64,000 nucleotides of DNA, taken from Crocosphaera sp. UHCC 0190. GTDB taxonomy: Bacteria; Cyanobacteriota; Cyanobacteriia; Cyanobacteriales; Microcystaceae. The stretch lies in NCBI RefSeq assembly GCF_034932065.1, contig NZ_JAYGHP010000010.1, positions 62,001 to 126,000 on the forward strand. The letters are read 5' to 3'. This document shows, piece after piece, positions 27,473-37,149 of this stretch. Position numbers and translations under genes: made by a program. The notes under the pieces were generated by a model. It ran no database searches. It worked only from the letters and a program-made list of their open reading frames with translations, and was not told the origin of the DNA. Each line of letters starts with the position of its first letter. The first letter of the stretch is position 1.

Positions 27473-28090
27473 CTATTGAACGAGACGGTTAACATCCGCA
27501 CCCCAGCTAGGAGTAGGAGTTGAGGAACGGGAATGAGTAGGAGAAACATCAGGAACATCATGAACAATACCGGAAAGGGTACTCACCTTGACACAGTTGG
27601 GAGTAAAGAGGAAGATGCTTTCTCCAATGCGTTCTTGATGACCATCGATGGCGTAGGTTCCACCGGCGACGAAATCGACGGCTCGTTGTGCTTCATCAGG
27701 TTCCATCACATTGAGGTTGAGAACCACTGATTTGCGTTCCCGTAGAGTTTGAATAACTTGAGGCATTTCGTCAAAGGAGTGGGGTTCCACCACGACGACT
27801 TCTGCAATACTATTGGCGATGCCGTGCATACTAATCACATTATTTTTATTAGTTCCCATCGTTGGTTCTGTACCGAAATTTGATCCCATTGGTTTACGCC
27901 AAGGACGCTGTTCAGCTTCTTCAGGCATTGGCATCGGGGTTTGTCCTTCTGTGTCGGACTCTAAGTTACTATAAATCTCCTCATAGCGAGAATCATAGTC
28001 AGAATCATCTTCTGTTTCTAATAAGTCTTCACTACCGACCCAATCTCTCAGCTTTTTCAAAATCATCTTGACAATCTCACTGGTTTGCAA
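27473..28090 (-). CDS. sepF: Cell division protein SepF
   Basis: A 205-residue cytosolic protein (Cdv2 in cyanobacteria) that bundles FtsZ filaments at the division site. It has the C-terminal SepF core (about 100-180): [49 protein letters not shown] and [14 protein letters not shown]. An acidic, Glu/Asp-rich linker precedes it. The N-terminal helix (about 1-20, [10 protein letters not shown]) is the membrane-targeting type. It heads the sepF-proC pair. Confidence 0.93.
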   Translation of the reverse strand: MQTSEIVKMILKKLRDWVGSEDLLETEDDSDYDSRYEEIYSNLESDTEGQTPMPMPEEAEQRPWRKPMGSNFGTEPTMGTNKNNVISMHGIANSIAEVVVVEPHSFDEMPQVIQTLRERKSVVLNLNVMEPDEAQRAVDFVAGGTYAIDGHQERIGESIFLFTPNCVKVSTLSGIVHDVPDVSPTHSRSSTPTPSWGADVNRLVQ

Positions 28091-28336
28091 AGCGTTTTCT
28101 TTGATTAAAGAAGTTAAAGGCCTTGTGGCTATTTTTATCTTCTTATTTTAAGGGGTTGAGGGGAAAAAATATCTCAGAGATTCGCTGTTTTTTCTTCCCT
28201 GTTTTTTTTGGTACACTCGAACTGTATTACTTTCAGCAGAAAGTTAAAGGGAGTGTATCGGTTTTTAGATAACTTTCTCACCTAGTCGTTAAGGTTTAGG
28301 GTTATGTTCCCAAAAAAATTGAGAAATCGATTTTTA

Positions 28337-29905
28337 TTAATCAGAAACTTGCTGCCAAAATTTCATCATGCCATCAGCACTGCCTGCCACCAATAATTGA
28401 CGTTCTTCGTCAAAGGCCAAAGAAAGAATTGCTGTGTGACGGGGTTGGGACGGATCACCCATGGTCAAAGAAGCGATCGCCTCTCGACGGGAGGGATGCC
28501 AAATTTTTAAATAACCATCGGCCCCACCACTAAACAAAATCTGTTCTTGTTCACTAAACAATAAAGCCTTCACTTGGCCACTATGACCATGGAGAACCCG
28601 TACAGGTTGCAAAGGACGACCCGCACCAAAACGGGAGGGGTCAAGTTGCCAAATTTTAATACTGCCATCTACACAACCGGCCGCTAAGGTTTGGCCATCC
28701 TTACTAATAGCCAAAGATTCCACAGAAGAGACATTTCCTGCCAAAAAGCCAATTTGTTCCCCATTCTCTAATTGCCAGAGAGTCACTCGGCCATCTCCTC
28801 CCGCACTAGCAATTAAGCTTTGGGGGCCATAAACCGCCAAAGCATAAATGGCCCCCAAAGGATCATAGGAACTACAGTGCATTTGGCCCCCAGGCAGTTC
28901 CCACTGTTTAACGGTTTGGTCATAACTGCCACTGACTAACAACAAAGGTTGATCAGAAAGAGCGAGAGAGTGAACTGACCCCGTATGCTGGGTTAAGGTC
29001 GTCCCTAAGTTCAGCGTCAAAGCATCTTGATCGAATAACCAGAATTTGATGGTTTGATCAAAGCTTCCTGTCGCAATATGATATCCGTTCCCTTCATCGC
29101 CGATAAATACGACAGCGAGTAATCCCTGAGAATGGGCTGTAACCTCAGTTTTGAGAGTTCCCTTACTGAGATCCCAGAGGCGGAGGGTTTGATCCCAGCT
29201 ACCACTGGCCAACCATTTCCCATCAGAACTCATAGAAAGGGAGGCTACAGCATCCCTATGCTCCGTTAAGGTGTAAAGACAGTGCCACTCTGGAATAACT
29301 GGAGAGGGGGAAACTTCGCGGGTAGAGGCAACAATGGGTAATTTGGTGGAAGGTTGCAGAAAATCCAGACTAGCAGCCGATTCTTGGGGGGGTGGAGGTG
29401 GCTCATCAGGAGGGATGATGGGGGTTTCCTGGGGAGAAATTTCTAATTGATTGAGCAGATCCCGCATTTCTTGGGCTAACTTATTGTAGGATTTTTCCAG
29501 TTGTTCTATACGTTCTGGTAGTCCTTGGCTGTTGAGATATTGAACCACACCATTGAGAGATTGTTCCACACTAATTAAGTTATCTTTCAGTCGGGCGATC
29601 GCTCGACTATCCGTATCTTTCGTGGGGGTTGGTGGAGGGGGGGGAGTAGGTTGAGGAATGGCCGTTATTAATTCTTGAATTTGTTGAAATAGATGTTGTA
29701 GTTGTTTTTTAGTGGAGGACAGTCCTTTGCGGTTGAGATATTGCGATCGCAGTCGGTTGAAACTGTTCAAAATTACGGCTAAGGTGACAAAGATTAGGGG
29801 AAAGAGGAAATTATCAACAGCGATCGCCACCAATAGACTAATCACTGACGCACCGAGGGCGACAAATTCCGCAATCTCTAACCAGTGAAATTGTTTAGCA
29901 TTCAT
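28337..29905 (-). CDS. Membrane-anchored WD40 repeat protein
   Basis: A 522-residue protein. A double TM segment (about 12-50) is followed by a coiled coil (about 60-90 and 108-150), a Pro-rich linker (about 160-200), then about seven WD40 repeats making a beta propeller (about 210-520). Clear repeat ends include LASGSWDQTLRLWDL, LVSGSYDQTVKQWEL, LAAGCVDGSIKIWQL and FSGGADGYLKIWHP. A scaffold for protein complexes is likely, without a named partner. It ends a possible operon with mgtE: the start is only 4 bases after the mgtE stop. Confidence 0.88.
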   Translation of the reverse strand: MNAKQFHWLEIAEFVALGASVISLLVAIAVDNFLFPLIFVTLAVILNSFNRLRSQYLNRKGLSSTKKQLQHLFQQIQELITAIPQPTPPPPPTPTKDTDSRAIARLKDNLISVEQSLNGVVQYLNSQGLPERIEQLEKSYNKLAQEMRDLLNQLEISPQETPIIPPDEPPPPPQESAASLDFLQPSTKLPIVASTREVSPSPVIPEWHCLYTLTEHRDAVASLSMSSDGKWLASGSWDQTLRLWDLSKGTLKTEVTAHSQGLLAVVFIGDEGNGYHIATGSFDQTIKFWLFDQDALTLNLGTTLTQHTGSVHSLALSDQPLLLVSGSYDQTVKQWELPGGQMHCSSYDPLGAIYALAVYGPQSLIASAGGDGRVTLWQLENGEQIGFLAGNVSSVESLAISKDGQTLAAGCVDGSIKIWQLDPSRFGAGRPLQPVRVLHGHSGQVKALLFSEQEQILFSGGADGYLKIWHPSRREAIASLTMGDPSQPRHTAILSLAFDEERQLLVAGSADGMMKFWQQVSD

Positions 29906-29909
29906 GATC

Positions 29910-31298
29910 TCAAAGCCCTAACATAAATCTGGCGATGGAAAAATAAATTAACACACCGATCACATCGACTGCGGTGGTAATAAAGGGGGCTGACATCAGG
30001 GCCGGATCGAGGCCTAAAGCCCGAAACAGGAAAGGTAAAGCTGAGCCGGCCACGGAGGCCAAAATAGCGATCGCCACTAAACTAATCCCTACGGAAATGG
30101 AGACTAACCAATTACCTTGTAAACCATAGGCCCAAACTGTCGCTAATGACCCCAGAATTAAGCCTAATATGGCTCCTGCTCCCAGTTCTCGTAGGACAAC
30201 TTGCCCCGCACCGAGATCTCGCATATCATCCGTATTTAGCCCCCGAATGACGACGGTGGAAGACTGGGCCCCCACATTACCTCCTGTTCCTGTTAGAAGA
30301 GGGATAAACGCCGTTAAAATGGCCATTTGCTCTAATAAACCCACTTGAGATTTAATAATAGTTCCCGTAACGGTATTGGTGAGCAGTAAAATTAATAACC
30401 ACATGACCCGTTTACGGGCTACGGTGAATAAATCGGTTTGAAAGTAGTTATCCCCATCAGACTGTACCCCTCCCAAGGCATAAATGTCTTCAGTGGCCTC
30501 TTCTTGCAAAATATCAATCACATCATCCACTGTGACTACTCCCACCAGTCGTTGTTCCCGATCAACGACGGGAACCGCTAATAAATCGTAACGTTGAATA
30601 ATTCTTGCTACTTCTTCTTGATCGTCGTCGGTATTGACATAGACGAGATCGCGGGTCATAATCTCTCCTAAAGTCGTTTCTGGGGAAGATAAGACCAAAT
30701 CTTTCAAAGAGACAATACCACTCAGATGTCGAGAGTTGTCGGTGACATAGAGATAATAAATAACTTCTGAGGTGGTGGATAAGGTGCGAATTCTTTCTAA
30801 GGTTTGGGCCACGGTAAAGGTTTCTTTGAGGGAGATATACTCTGGGGTCATAATGCGCCCCGCCGTATCCTCTTCATAGCCTAATAATAAGGCTGTTGTT
30901 TGCCGTTCTTCAGGACTGAGTTGTTCGAGTAAACGACGCACTACCTTAGCGGGTAATTCATCAAACAGACGGGCCCGATCATCAGGGGACATCTGATCAA
31001 CGATTTCTCGCACTTCTTGTTGTTTAAACTGTTCGATTAATGCTTGTTGAACCGTAGACTCTAAATATTCATAAACGGCGATCGCTTCTTCTTTGATTAA
31101 CAGACGAAAGGCGATGACTTGCATGGACTGGGGTAGTCTTTCGATGGCATCAGCGATGTCTACGGGTTGCACAGGCACTAAAAGGGCTTTGGCCCCTTCT
31201 AGGTTTCCCTGTTCTAATAATAGGTGTAGTTGGTCACGCACCAATTGACGTAACTCACTGCGAGAATTGGATTGAATTGCTGTTACCTTCTCATTCAA
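29910..31298 (-). CDS. mgtE: Magnesium transporter MgtE
   Basis: A 462-residue Mg2+ channel/transporter. The N domain of helices (about 30-140, LSPEERQTTALLLGYEEDTA) is followed by two CBS domains (about 150-275, with GVVTVDDVIDILQEEATEDI) and a TM pore of five helices (about 295-460, RVMWLLILLLTNTV, LTGTGGNVGAQSSTVVIRGL). Length matches MgtE. It is transcribed before the WD40 gene. No M-box-like leader fits in the 75 bases upstream. Confidence 0.94.
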   Translation of the reverse strand: MNEKVTAIQSNSRSELRQLVRDQLHLLLEQGNLEGAKALLVPVQPVDIADAIERLPQSMQVIAFRLLIKEEAIAVYEYLESTVQQALIEQFKQQEVREIVDQMSPDDRARLFDELPAKVVRRLLEQLSPEERQTTALLLGYEEDTAGRIMTPEYISLKETFTVAQTLERIRTLSTTSEVIYYLYVTDNSRHLSGIVSLKDLVLSSPETTLGEIMTRDLVYVNTDDDQEEVARIIQRYDLLAVPVVDREQRLVGVVTVDDVIDILQEEATEDIYALGGVQSDGDNYFQTDLFTVARKRVMWLLILLLTNTVTGTIIKSQVGLLEQMAILTAFIPLLTGTGGNVGAQSSTVVIRGLNTDDMRDLGAGQVVLRELGAGAILGLILGSLATVWAYGLQGNWLVSISVGISLVAIAILASVAGSALPFLFRALGLDPALMSAPFITTAVDVIGVLIYFSIARFMLGL

Positions 31299-31373
31299 GT
31301 TCTACCTTCCCTGTTTCCGGTCATTTTTATCTTAAACGGAACTTGGTATTGATATTAGCAAACCTTAACCCCT

Positions 31374-31835
31374 TTACTCCTTCAGTCCTTGCAAAACCCT
31401 TAAATCCTCAGCATCTAATTTTTCTGCTAGTCCACGGCAAATTAATTCGGAAAAATCTTCATTGGGTACCATAAAACAAAGGGCATATAAACGACTGTCT
31501 CCTATATTTCTAATTTCATGAATGCCTGTGGGACGCACTAAAAGACTATCTCCCGCCTGAAGGGGAATATCTTTACCATCACAAACCGCTAATCCTTCTC
31601 CTTTGAGAATAAAAAACATTTCTACGGCAAAATGATGACGATGGGTAGGAGTTCTTCCCCCTGGATCAAAAATTTCTACACAGACAGTTAACGAATTATC
31701 GGCGATGGTTGAATCAAAAACAATGGCTAAACGATTGGTATCCTGGGGACTAATGCGAAAGACTTGATAATCTTTAGGGGATTTCAGGACGGGAATCATA
31801 CAATGATCGCTCTTAAGTTGAGATTTAGTATTCAT
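31374..31835 (-). CDS. Cupin domain protein
   Basis: A 153-residue single-domain cupin. The first cupin motif GGRTPTHRHHFAVEMFFIL (about 55-73) has the metal-ligand His pair and Glu, and the second (LLVRPTGIHEIRNIGD) has the third His. Such small cupins bind a divalent metal and act as dioxygenases, isomerases or sensors. The specific activity is not apparent. It is divergent from the SLH gene and 75 bases upstream of mgtE in the same direction. Confidence 0.85.
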   Translation of the reverse strand: MNTKSQLKSDHCMIPVLKSPKDYQVFRISPQDTNRLAIVFDSTIADNSLTVCVEIFDPGGRTPTHRHHFAVEMFFILKGEGLAVCDGKDIPLQAGDSLLVRPTGIHEIRNIGDSRLYALCFMVPNEDFSELICRGLAEKLDAEDLRVLQGLKE

Positions 31836-31887
31836 AAGTACCTAAACACCATTTAAAGCATCGTGCTATATATAGTTATAACGATAG

Positions 31888-32688
31888 ATGTTCCAGTTGA
31901 ATTTTAGATTAATGAAACCCTTAAAACTTTCTCAAACTTGTTGTTATTTAAGCTTAATGGCTATTGTGATCAGTCCTAACTTACCAAGGGAAATTTTTGC
32001 TCAAACTCCTCCATTCAAACTCCATTTATCCCAACCTAATGAGGCTAATTTATGGTTAGCTTTTAGTGGGTTTACGGATGTGGGTGAAATTGAAGGGGCT
32101 ACAGAAATTCTACAGTTAGCGCAATTAAGCGTGATTGAAACGGATAGCAACACATTTCGTCCTCTAGAACCGATTACTCGTGGTCAATTTGTGGCTTGGC
32201 TAGTCAAAGCTTATAATCAGTTACATAAAACGCCCATTCGCCTCAGTCGCGGCACACCCTCTGCTTTTCTTGATGTTGCACCTTCTAATCGCTATTTTAT
32301 CTATATTCAATCGGCTTATGAGGCAGGGTTTGTCGTGGGGTTTGACGATAGAACCTTTAAACCGAATGAGTTATTAACCAGAGAACAAATGATTGCCCTC
32401 AAAAGTCAATTAGATTCTAAAGGGTTTGATCGTCGTGATGCTGATACACTGCTTCAATATATCAGTAAAACAAAAGGGTTTACTGATGTGGAACAAATGA
32501 GTGAACAGTATTTAAAATATATCGCTTTTGACTTGGGCAATGCCGCAGGGGGCAGAAATTTTGAACGAGTATATGGTAGTACCCGAATTTATGGCCCAAA
32601 ACGCCCCGTTACTAGGGCAGAAGCTGCTATTTTGTTATCAAAATTTAGAAAAGGAAAATCCTTAGCAGAAGCGTTGGAACGTCCTTAG
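31888..32688 (+). CDS. SLH-domain envelope protein
   Basis: A 266-residue exported protein with two to three S-layer homology repeats. A signal-like segment covers about 10-38 (CCYLSLMAIVISPNLP, cleavage near IFAQ). The repeats carry FRPLEPITRGQFVAWLVKAY, FDDRTFKPNELLTREQMIAL, and a third in YGPKRPVTRAEAAILLSKF. SLH domains bind secondary wall polymers or outer-membrane-linked peptidoglycan. An alternative start is the in-frame ATG at 31912. Its job is structural or anchoring, and no catalytic domain is present. Confidence 0.85.
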   Translation: MFQLNFRLMKPLKLSQTCCYLSLMAIVISPNLPREIFAQTPPFKLHLSQPNEANLWLAFSGFTDVGEIEGATEILQLAQLSVIETDSNTFRPLEPITRGQFVAWLVKAYNQLHKTPIRLSRGTPSAFLDVAPSNRYFIYIQSAYEAGFVVGFDDRTFKPNELLTREQMIALKSQLDSKGFDRRDADTLLQYISKTKGFTDVEQMSEQYLKYIAFDLGNAAGGRNFERVYGSTRIYGPKRPVTRAEAAILLSKFRKGKSLAEALERP

Positions 32689-32736
32689 ACAAAAAGTGTC
32701 AAAATAGTAACTAACACCATAAACTTTCCAAAAATT

Positions 32737-33609
32737 ATGATTCAGGCAAAAATTGGCATTATTGGGGGCAGTGGTTTATATCAAATGGATGCTCTCACAG
32801 ATGTCCAAGAAGTTCAGGTTGATACTCCCTTTGGTAAGCCTTCCGATGCTTATATTGTAGGTAAATTAGCCGGGGTTCCGGTGGCGTTTTTGGCCCGTCA
32901 TGGCCGTAATCATCATTTAATTCCCTCCGAATTGCCTTATCGGGCTAATATTTACGGGATGAAACAATTAGGGGTTGAATACATTATTTCTGCTTCTGCG
33001 GTGGGTTCTCTGAAAGCAGAAGTTAAACCCTTAGATATGGTAATTCCTGATCAATTTATTGATCGCACTCGTCAGCGCATTTCGACTTTTTTTGGGCAGG
33101 GAATTGTCGCTCATATTAGTTTTGGTCATCCGGTTTGTCACCAATTAAGTGCCATTTTAGCTGAGGCAGTGGAAAGTTTGAATTTACCAGAGATTGCTTT
33201 ACATAAAGGGGGAACTTATGTTTGTATGGAAGGGCCAGCTTTTTCGACTATTGCTGAGTCTAATTTGTATCGGAGTTGGGATGCTTCAATTATTGGGATG
33301 ACCAATTTACCAGAAGCAAAATTAGCCAGAGAAGCAGAAATTGCTTATGCAACGTTAGCCTTAGTTACGGATTATGATTGTTGGCATCCGGATCATGATC
33401 ATGTCACTGTAGAAATGATTATTGATAATTTACATTGTAATGCTATTAATGCTCAAAAGGTCATCTTAGAAACAGTCAAACGCTTAAAGGAAAAATCGCC
33501 TATTTCCGAGGCTCATTCAGCTTTAAAATATGCCATTCTGACTCCTTTAGATAAGATACCTTCGGAAGCCAGAGAAAAATTAGCTCTGATTTTAGAAAAA
33601 TATTTGTAA
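32737..33609 (+). CDS. mtnP: S-methyl-5'-thioadenosine phosphorylase
   Basis: A 290-residue enzyme that splits methylthioadenosine into adenine and methylthioribose-1-phosphate in the methionine salvage pathway. It has [14 protein letters not shown] (6-19), [20 protein letters not shown], and the phosphorylase signature [20 protein letters not shown] (about 160-180). [17 protein letters not shown] is family-typical. Length is normal. It is followed after 14 bases by a cupredoxin gene. Confidence 0.95.
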   Translation: MIQAKIGIIGGSGLYQMDALTDVQEVQVDTPFGKPSDAYIVGKLAGVPVAFLARHGRNHHLIPSELPYRANIYGMKQLGVEYIISASAVGSLKAEVKPLDMVIPDQFIDRTRQRISTFFGQGIVAHISFGHPVCHQLSAILAEAVESLNLPEIALHKGGTYVCMEGPAFSTIAESNLYRSWDASIIGMTNLPEAKLAREAEIAYATLALVTDYDCWHPDHDHVTVEMIIDNLHCNAINAQKVILETVKRLKEKSPISEAHSALKYAILTPLDKIPSEAREKLALILEKYL

Positions 33610-33623
33610 TTAGGTAAAAAATC

Positions 33624-34073
33624 ATGAAAATATTGAAACACTTTCAACAATTTTGTAGCTTTGTCTTTAGTATTTTGCTGATGTGTTGTCTCATGAATGT
33701 TTCTGATACATTAGCAGCAACGGATATAAGGGAAGTAAAAGTCAGTTTAGGAAATACGGCGGGAGAGTTGATTTTTGTGCCGAATCATTTAGAATTTGCC
33801 CCAGGTAAAAAGTATAGGATTTTGTTAGATAATCCCAGTCCTACTAAACATTATTTTACTTCAAAAGACTTTGCTGATGCGAGTTGGACACAAAATGTTA
33901 AAGCGGGAAATGTGGAAATAAAAGGAGCAATTCATGAATTAGAATTAAAGCCATTAGCAGAAGCACAATGGAATTTAGTTCCTATGAAACCAGGAAAATA
34001 TGAACTTCATTGTTCAATTCCTGGTCATAAAGAAGCGGGAATGATTGGGGAAATTGTGGTGTTATCTGAGTAA
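33624..34073 (+). CDS. Exported cupredoxin (plastocyanin-like)
   Basis: A 149-residue periplasmic or lumenal copper protein. A signal peptide covers about 1-31 (FVFSILLMCCLMNV, then TLAA). The cupredoxin fold follows with type 1 copper ligands: a His in KHYFTS (about 72), Cys-X4-His in HCSIPGHKEAGMIGE (about 129-143), and a Met. It differs from classical PetE in having a longer N-terminal strand region and no typical plastocyanin surface. An electron-transfer or copper-handling role is likely. It is 14 bases after mtnP. Confidence 0.82.
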   Translation: MKILKHFQQFCSFVFSILLMCCLMNVSDTLAATDIREVKVSLGNTAGELIFVPNHLEFAPGKKYRILLDNPSPTKHYFTSKDFADASWTQNVKAGNVEIKGAIHELELKPLAEAQWNLVPMKPGKYELHCSIPGHKEAGMIGEIVVLSE

Positions 34074-34097
34074 ATTAATTTATTGATCTGTAAGGGG

Positions 34098-34125
34098 GTA
34101 GGGATCAAAGGCCCTTCGCCCCTAC
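34098..34125. repeat. GTAGGG-framed palindrome
   Basis: GTAGGG and CCCTAC frame an inner AAAGG/CCCTT stem, with a mismatched middle. It lies about 25 bases past the cupredoxin stop. It belongs to the dispersed palindrome set seen at 14336, 35847, 41423 and elsewhere. Confidence 0.6.
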
Positions 34126-34274
34126 TGAACTGCGATCGCCATCTTAAAAACTAGCGAGAATTTACATCTGTCTATTATCATTCAAGAGGACGCTGATCGC
34201 ATCAAACCTAGATGCCGTCTCTTATGCTTAACGTAATGGTGTCTTTTTTGCGAAAACTCTGTTTCTAAAACTCT

Positions 34275-35840
34275 ATGGATTTTTCTAGTAACATTGCCAG
34301 TCAATTGAATGCAGGGACAATTCTGCCCGAAGGAATTGTTATCATCACCCTAATGTTCATTCTCATTGCCGATCTCATTGGGGGACGAAATACCAGAACT
34401 TGGCTACCCTATGCTGGGATCGCTGGTTTACTCGCTGCACTTTTCGCCCTTTACACCGCTTGGGACACCCCTTCTACTATCGGGTTCCTAGGGTCTTTTA
34501 ATGGGGATAACCTCAGTATCGTTTTTCGGGCCATTGTGGCCTTATCTACCCTTGTCACTATCTTGATGTCTGTCCGTTACGTCGAACAAACGGGGACATC
34601 TCTAGCAGAATTCATCGCCATTCTGTTAACGGCCACCTTGGGGGCCATGTTCCTCTGTGGGGCCAACGAATTAGTGATGATCTTCATCTCCTTGGAAATG
34701 TTAAGTATCTCCTCATACTTAATGACAGGATATATGAAGCGTGACCCCCGTTCCAATGAAGCGGCTTTAAAATATCTCTTAATTGGGGCTTCTAGTTCCG
34801 CTATTTTCCTCTATGGAACCTCTTTGCTTTATGGGTTATCTGGAGGAGAAACTATCCTGAGTGAGATTTCTGCTAACCTGGTCACTGCTGACGGGGTAAA
34901 ATCTTTAGGGCTGGCGATCTCCTTAGTATTTGTCATTGCTGGTATTGCTTTCAAAATTTCGGCGGTTCCTTTCCACCAATGGACACCGGATGTCTATGAA
35001 GGTTCCCCTACCCCTGTGGTGGCCTTTCTTTCGGTGGGATCAAAAGCAGCCGGGTTTGCTCTGGCCATTCGTTTGTTAGTGACTGCCTTTGCGTCTATTG
35101 TGGATGAATGGCATCTGATCTTCACTGCTTTGGCTATCCTGAGTATGGTACTGGGTAATGTGGTGGCTTTGGCCCAAACCAGTATGAAGCGGATGTTGGC
35201 CTATTCTTCCATTGGCCAAGCAGGGTTTGTGATGATTGGCTTAACGGCTGGAACAGATGCGGGATACTCTAGCATGGTGTTCTATTTGTTAATTTACCTG
35301 TTCATGAACTTGGGCGCATTTGCCGGAGTTATTCTCTTTTCTTTACGAACAGGAACGGATCAAATTAGTGAGTATGCAGGACTTTATCAAAAAGATCCTC
35401 TGTTAACTTTGGGTTTAAGTCTCTGTTTACTTTCTTTGGGTGGTATCCCTCCCCTTGCTGGATTTTTCGGTAAAATTTATCTATTTTGGGCCGGTTGGCA
35501 AGCGGAACTTTATGGGCTGGTTTTATTAGCTTTAGTCACCAGTGTGGTGTCGATTTACTACTATATTCGGGTGGTAAAAATGATGGTGGTTAAAGAACCT
35601 CATGAGATGTCTGATGCTGTGAAAAACTATCCTGAAATTCGCTGGAATTTACCCGGAATGCGTCCTTTACAAGTAGGATTAGTTTTGTCAGTTATTGCCA
35701 CAACTTTAGCGGGAATTTTATCTAATCCTCTGTTTACTTTAGCGAATGATTCGGTAACAAGTACCCCGATTTTACAATCATCAATTGTCAATACTCGTAT
35801 TTCTCAATCGGAAATACCACCGATCACACTTAACCAATAA
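34275..35840 (+). CDS. ndhB: NAD(P)H-quinone oxidoreductase subunit 2
   Basis: A 521-residue integral membrane subunit of NDH-1, the photosynthetic complex I that moves protons during cyclic electron flow and respiration. About 14 TM helices are present. The proton-pumping channel residues appear in [20 protein letters not shown] (about 136-155), [20 protein letters not shown], and [19 protein letters not shown]. Length is typical of NdhB. It stands alone, as usual in cyanobacteria. Confidence 0.96.
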   Translation: MDFSSNIASQLNAGTILPEGIVIITLMFILIADLIGGRNTRTWLPYAGIAGLLAALFALYTAWDTPSTIGFLGSFNGDNLSIVFRAIVALSTLVTILMSVRYVEQTGTSLAEFIAILLTATLGAMFLCGANELVMIFISLEMLSISSYLMTGYMKRDPRSNEAALKYLLIGASSSAIFLYGTSLLYGLSGGETILSEISANLVTADGVKSLGLAISLVFVIAGIAFKISAVPFHQWTPDVYEGSPTPVVAFLSVGSKAAGFALAIRLLVTAFASIVDEWHLIFTALAILSMVLGNVVALAQTSMKRMLAYSSIGQAGFVMIGLTAGTDAGYSSMVFYLLIYLFMNLGAFAGVILFSLRTGTDQISEYAGLYQKDPLLTLGLSLCLLSLGGIPPLAGFFGKIYLFWAGWQAELYGLVLLALVTSVVSIYYYIRVVKMMVVKEPHEMSDAVKNYPEIRWNLPGMRPLQVGLVLSVIATTLAGILSNPLFTLANDSVTSTPILQSSIVNTRISQSEIPPITLNQ

Positions 35841-35846
35841 TTATCC

Positions 35847-35871
35847 GTAGGGTGGGCATTGCCCACCTGAT
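35847..35871. repeat. GTAGGGTGGGCATTGCCCACC palindrome
   Basis: The stem GGTGGGCA/TGCCCACC (35850-35867) has a single central T, and GTAG precedes it. It lies 7 bases past the ndhB stop, where a terminator is expected. A near-identical copy occurs at 41423-41447. Confidence 0.75.
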
Positions 35872-35889
35872 TCATTATGAATTTCACCT

Positions 35890-35921
35890 ATTAATTAATA
35901 ATTAATAATTATTAATTAGAA
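35890..35921. repeat. AT-rich heptamer repeat
   Basis: TAATTAA/ATTAATA units repeat in tandem around 35890-35915 and form a longer imperfect palindrome (TTAATTAATAATTA...). Short heptamer repeats like this are common in cyanobacterial intergenic DNA. No coding function is seen in the 35841-36020 gap. Confidence 0.55.
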
Positions 35922-36020
35922 GATTTACTGAATGAAAATTATTTACCTTAAGTCAAGTAATTATTGCCCCAGATCGTTTATAATTATTTTATAAATTATT
36001 TATTTTTAGCATAGACAAAA

Positions 36021-37076
36021 GTGAATCAACCGATATCAACCCCAAAAACTCATCTTAAAAAACTAGACGATATTCGTGGTTTTGCTGCTATATATGTAAT
36101 TATATATCATATTTCTCATACAAGTAACTTTATTCCAGAAAAGATTAAAACTCTCTTTTTTTCCTTTGGACAGGAAGCCGTTATTTTGTTTTTTCTCCTC
36201 AGTGGTTTTGTCATTTATATCTCGGTTTATCGAAAACCAGATATGAGTTTTAGTTACTATTTTATTAGACGGTTTCGACGCATTTATTTTCCCTTTTTAG
36301 TTGCCCTTATTCTCTCTTGTACCCTGGCAATTTTAAATCAAAAATTTTTGCGGGAGTTTTCTTGGAATCAACTCCTAGGAAATTTATTCATGTTGCAGGA
36401 TTTTTCTGCTAAACCAGGAATTATTGTTAAGCCATTTTTAGCTAACTATCCCCTCTGGAGTTTATCTTATGAGTGGTGGTTTTATATGTTATTTTTTATT
36501 TTGTTTAAGACGGCTTTTTTTAAACTTCCCCATCGCATTTATTGGGTTTTTGGTGTTTCTTTTATCTCCTATTTTATCTATATTATATATCCGAATCCCA
36601 TTTCTTTATATTTAGCTTATTTTATTATTTGGTGGTGTGGTTTAGAGGCAGCAGAAGTTTATATAAGAACGAAACGGTTTACTTTTCGGACAATTAAACC
36701 AATTCTAATTTGTTTGTTTTTGATGTCTATTATTAGTTTTACTCCAGTAATGTTTGTGAGTCAAATTAGGCTTGGTTATTATCCTTTTCTCAATTTTAGA
36801 CATTTTTTTATCGCCTTTATTGCGATAGTAATTGGGTTGATTTGGTATCAATATAAACTCCGTTATTTTGATACTACTTTCGGATTATTCATTAAGGTTG
36901 CCCCCATTTCCTATGGACTGTATATCTTCCATTACCCTATCTTAACTCAATTAAATTTATCTCCCTATCTTCCCAATATATGGCTAGATTATCTCTTAAA
37001 GATTATCTTGATTTTTGGTCTTTCTTATTTGGTAGAAATTAAATTACAACCTATTATTAATCGTTGGATTAAATAA
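36021..37076 (+). CDS. Acyltransferase 3 family membrane protein
   Basis: A 351-residue protein with about ten TM helices, of the acyltransferase-3 (OafA-like) family. It begins with the family signature LKKLDDIRGFAAIYVIIYHI (about 12-31) with its catalytic-type Arg and His, and continues with SGFVIYIS, RRFRRIYFPF and YGLYIFHYPIL. It moves acyl groups, often O-acetyl, onto surface sugars. The start is a GTG. It is upstream of a polysaccharide deacetylase in the same direction (about 60 bases), suggesting the two modify a common surface polysaccharide. The acceptor is unknown. Confidence 0.88.
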   Translation: MNQPISTPKTHLKKLDDIRGFAAIYVIIYHISHTSNFIPEKIKTLFFSFGQEAVILFFLLSGFVIYISVYRKPDMSFSYYFIRRFRRIYFPFLVALILSCTLAILNQKFLREFSWNQLLGNLFMLQDFSAKPGIIVKPFLANYPLWSLSYEWWFYMLFFILFKTAFFKLPHRIYWVFGVSFISYFIYIIYPNPISLYLAYFIIWWCGLEAAEVYIRTKRFTFRTIKPILICLFLMSIISFTPVMFVSQIRLGYYPFLNFRHFFIAFIAIVIGLIWYQYKLRYFDTTFGLFIKVAPISYGLYIFHYPILTQLNLSPYLPNIWLDYLLKIILIFGLSYLVEIKLQPIINRWIK

Positions 37077-37149
37077 AAGGCTAAAGCCTTTACTAAGAAC
37101 TTAGTATACATTTCATGACGACCAAATACTAAAATTGATTGGAAATAAA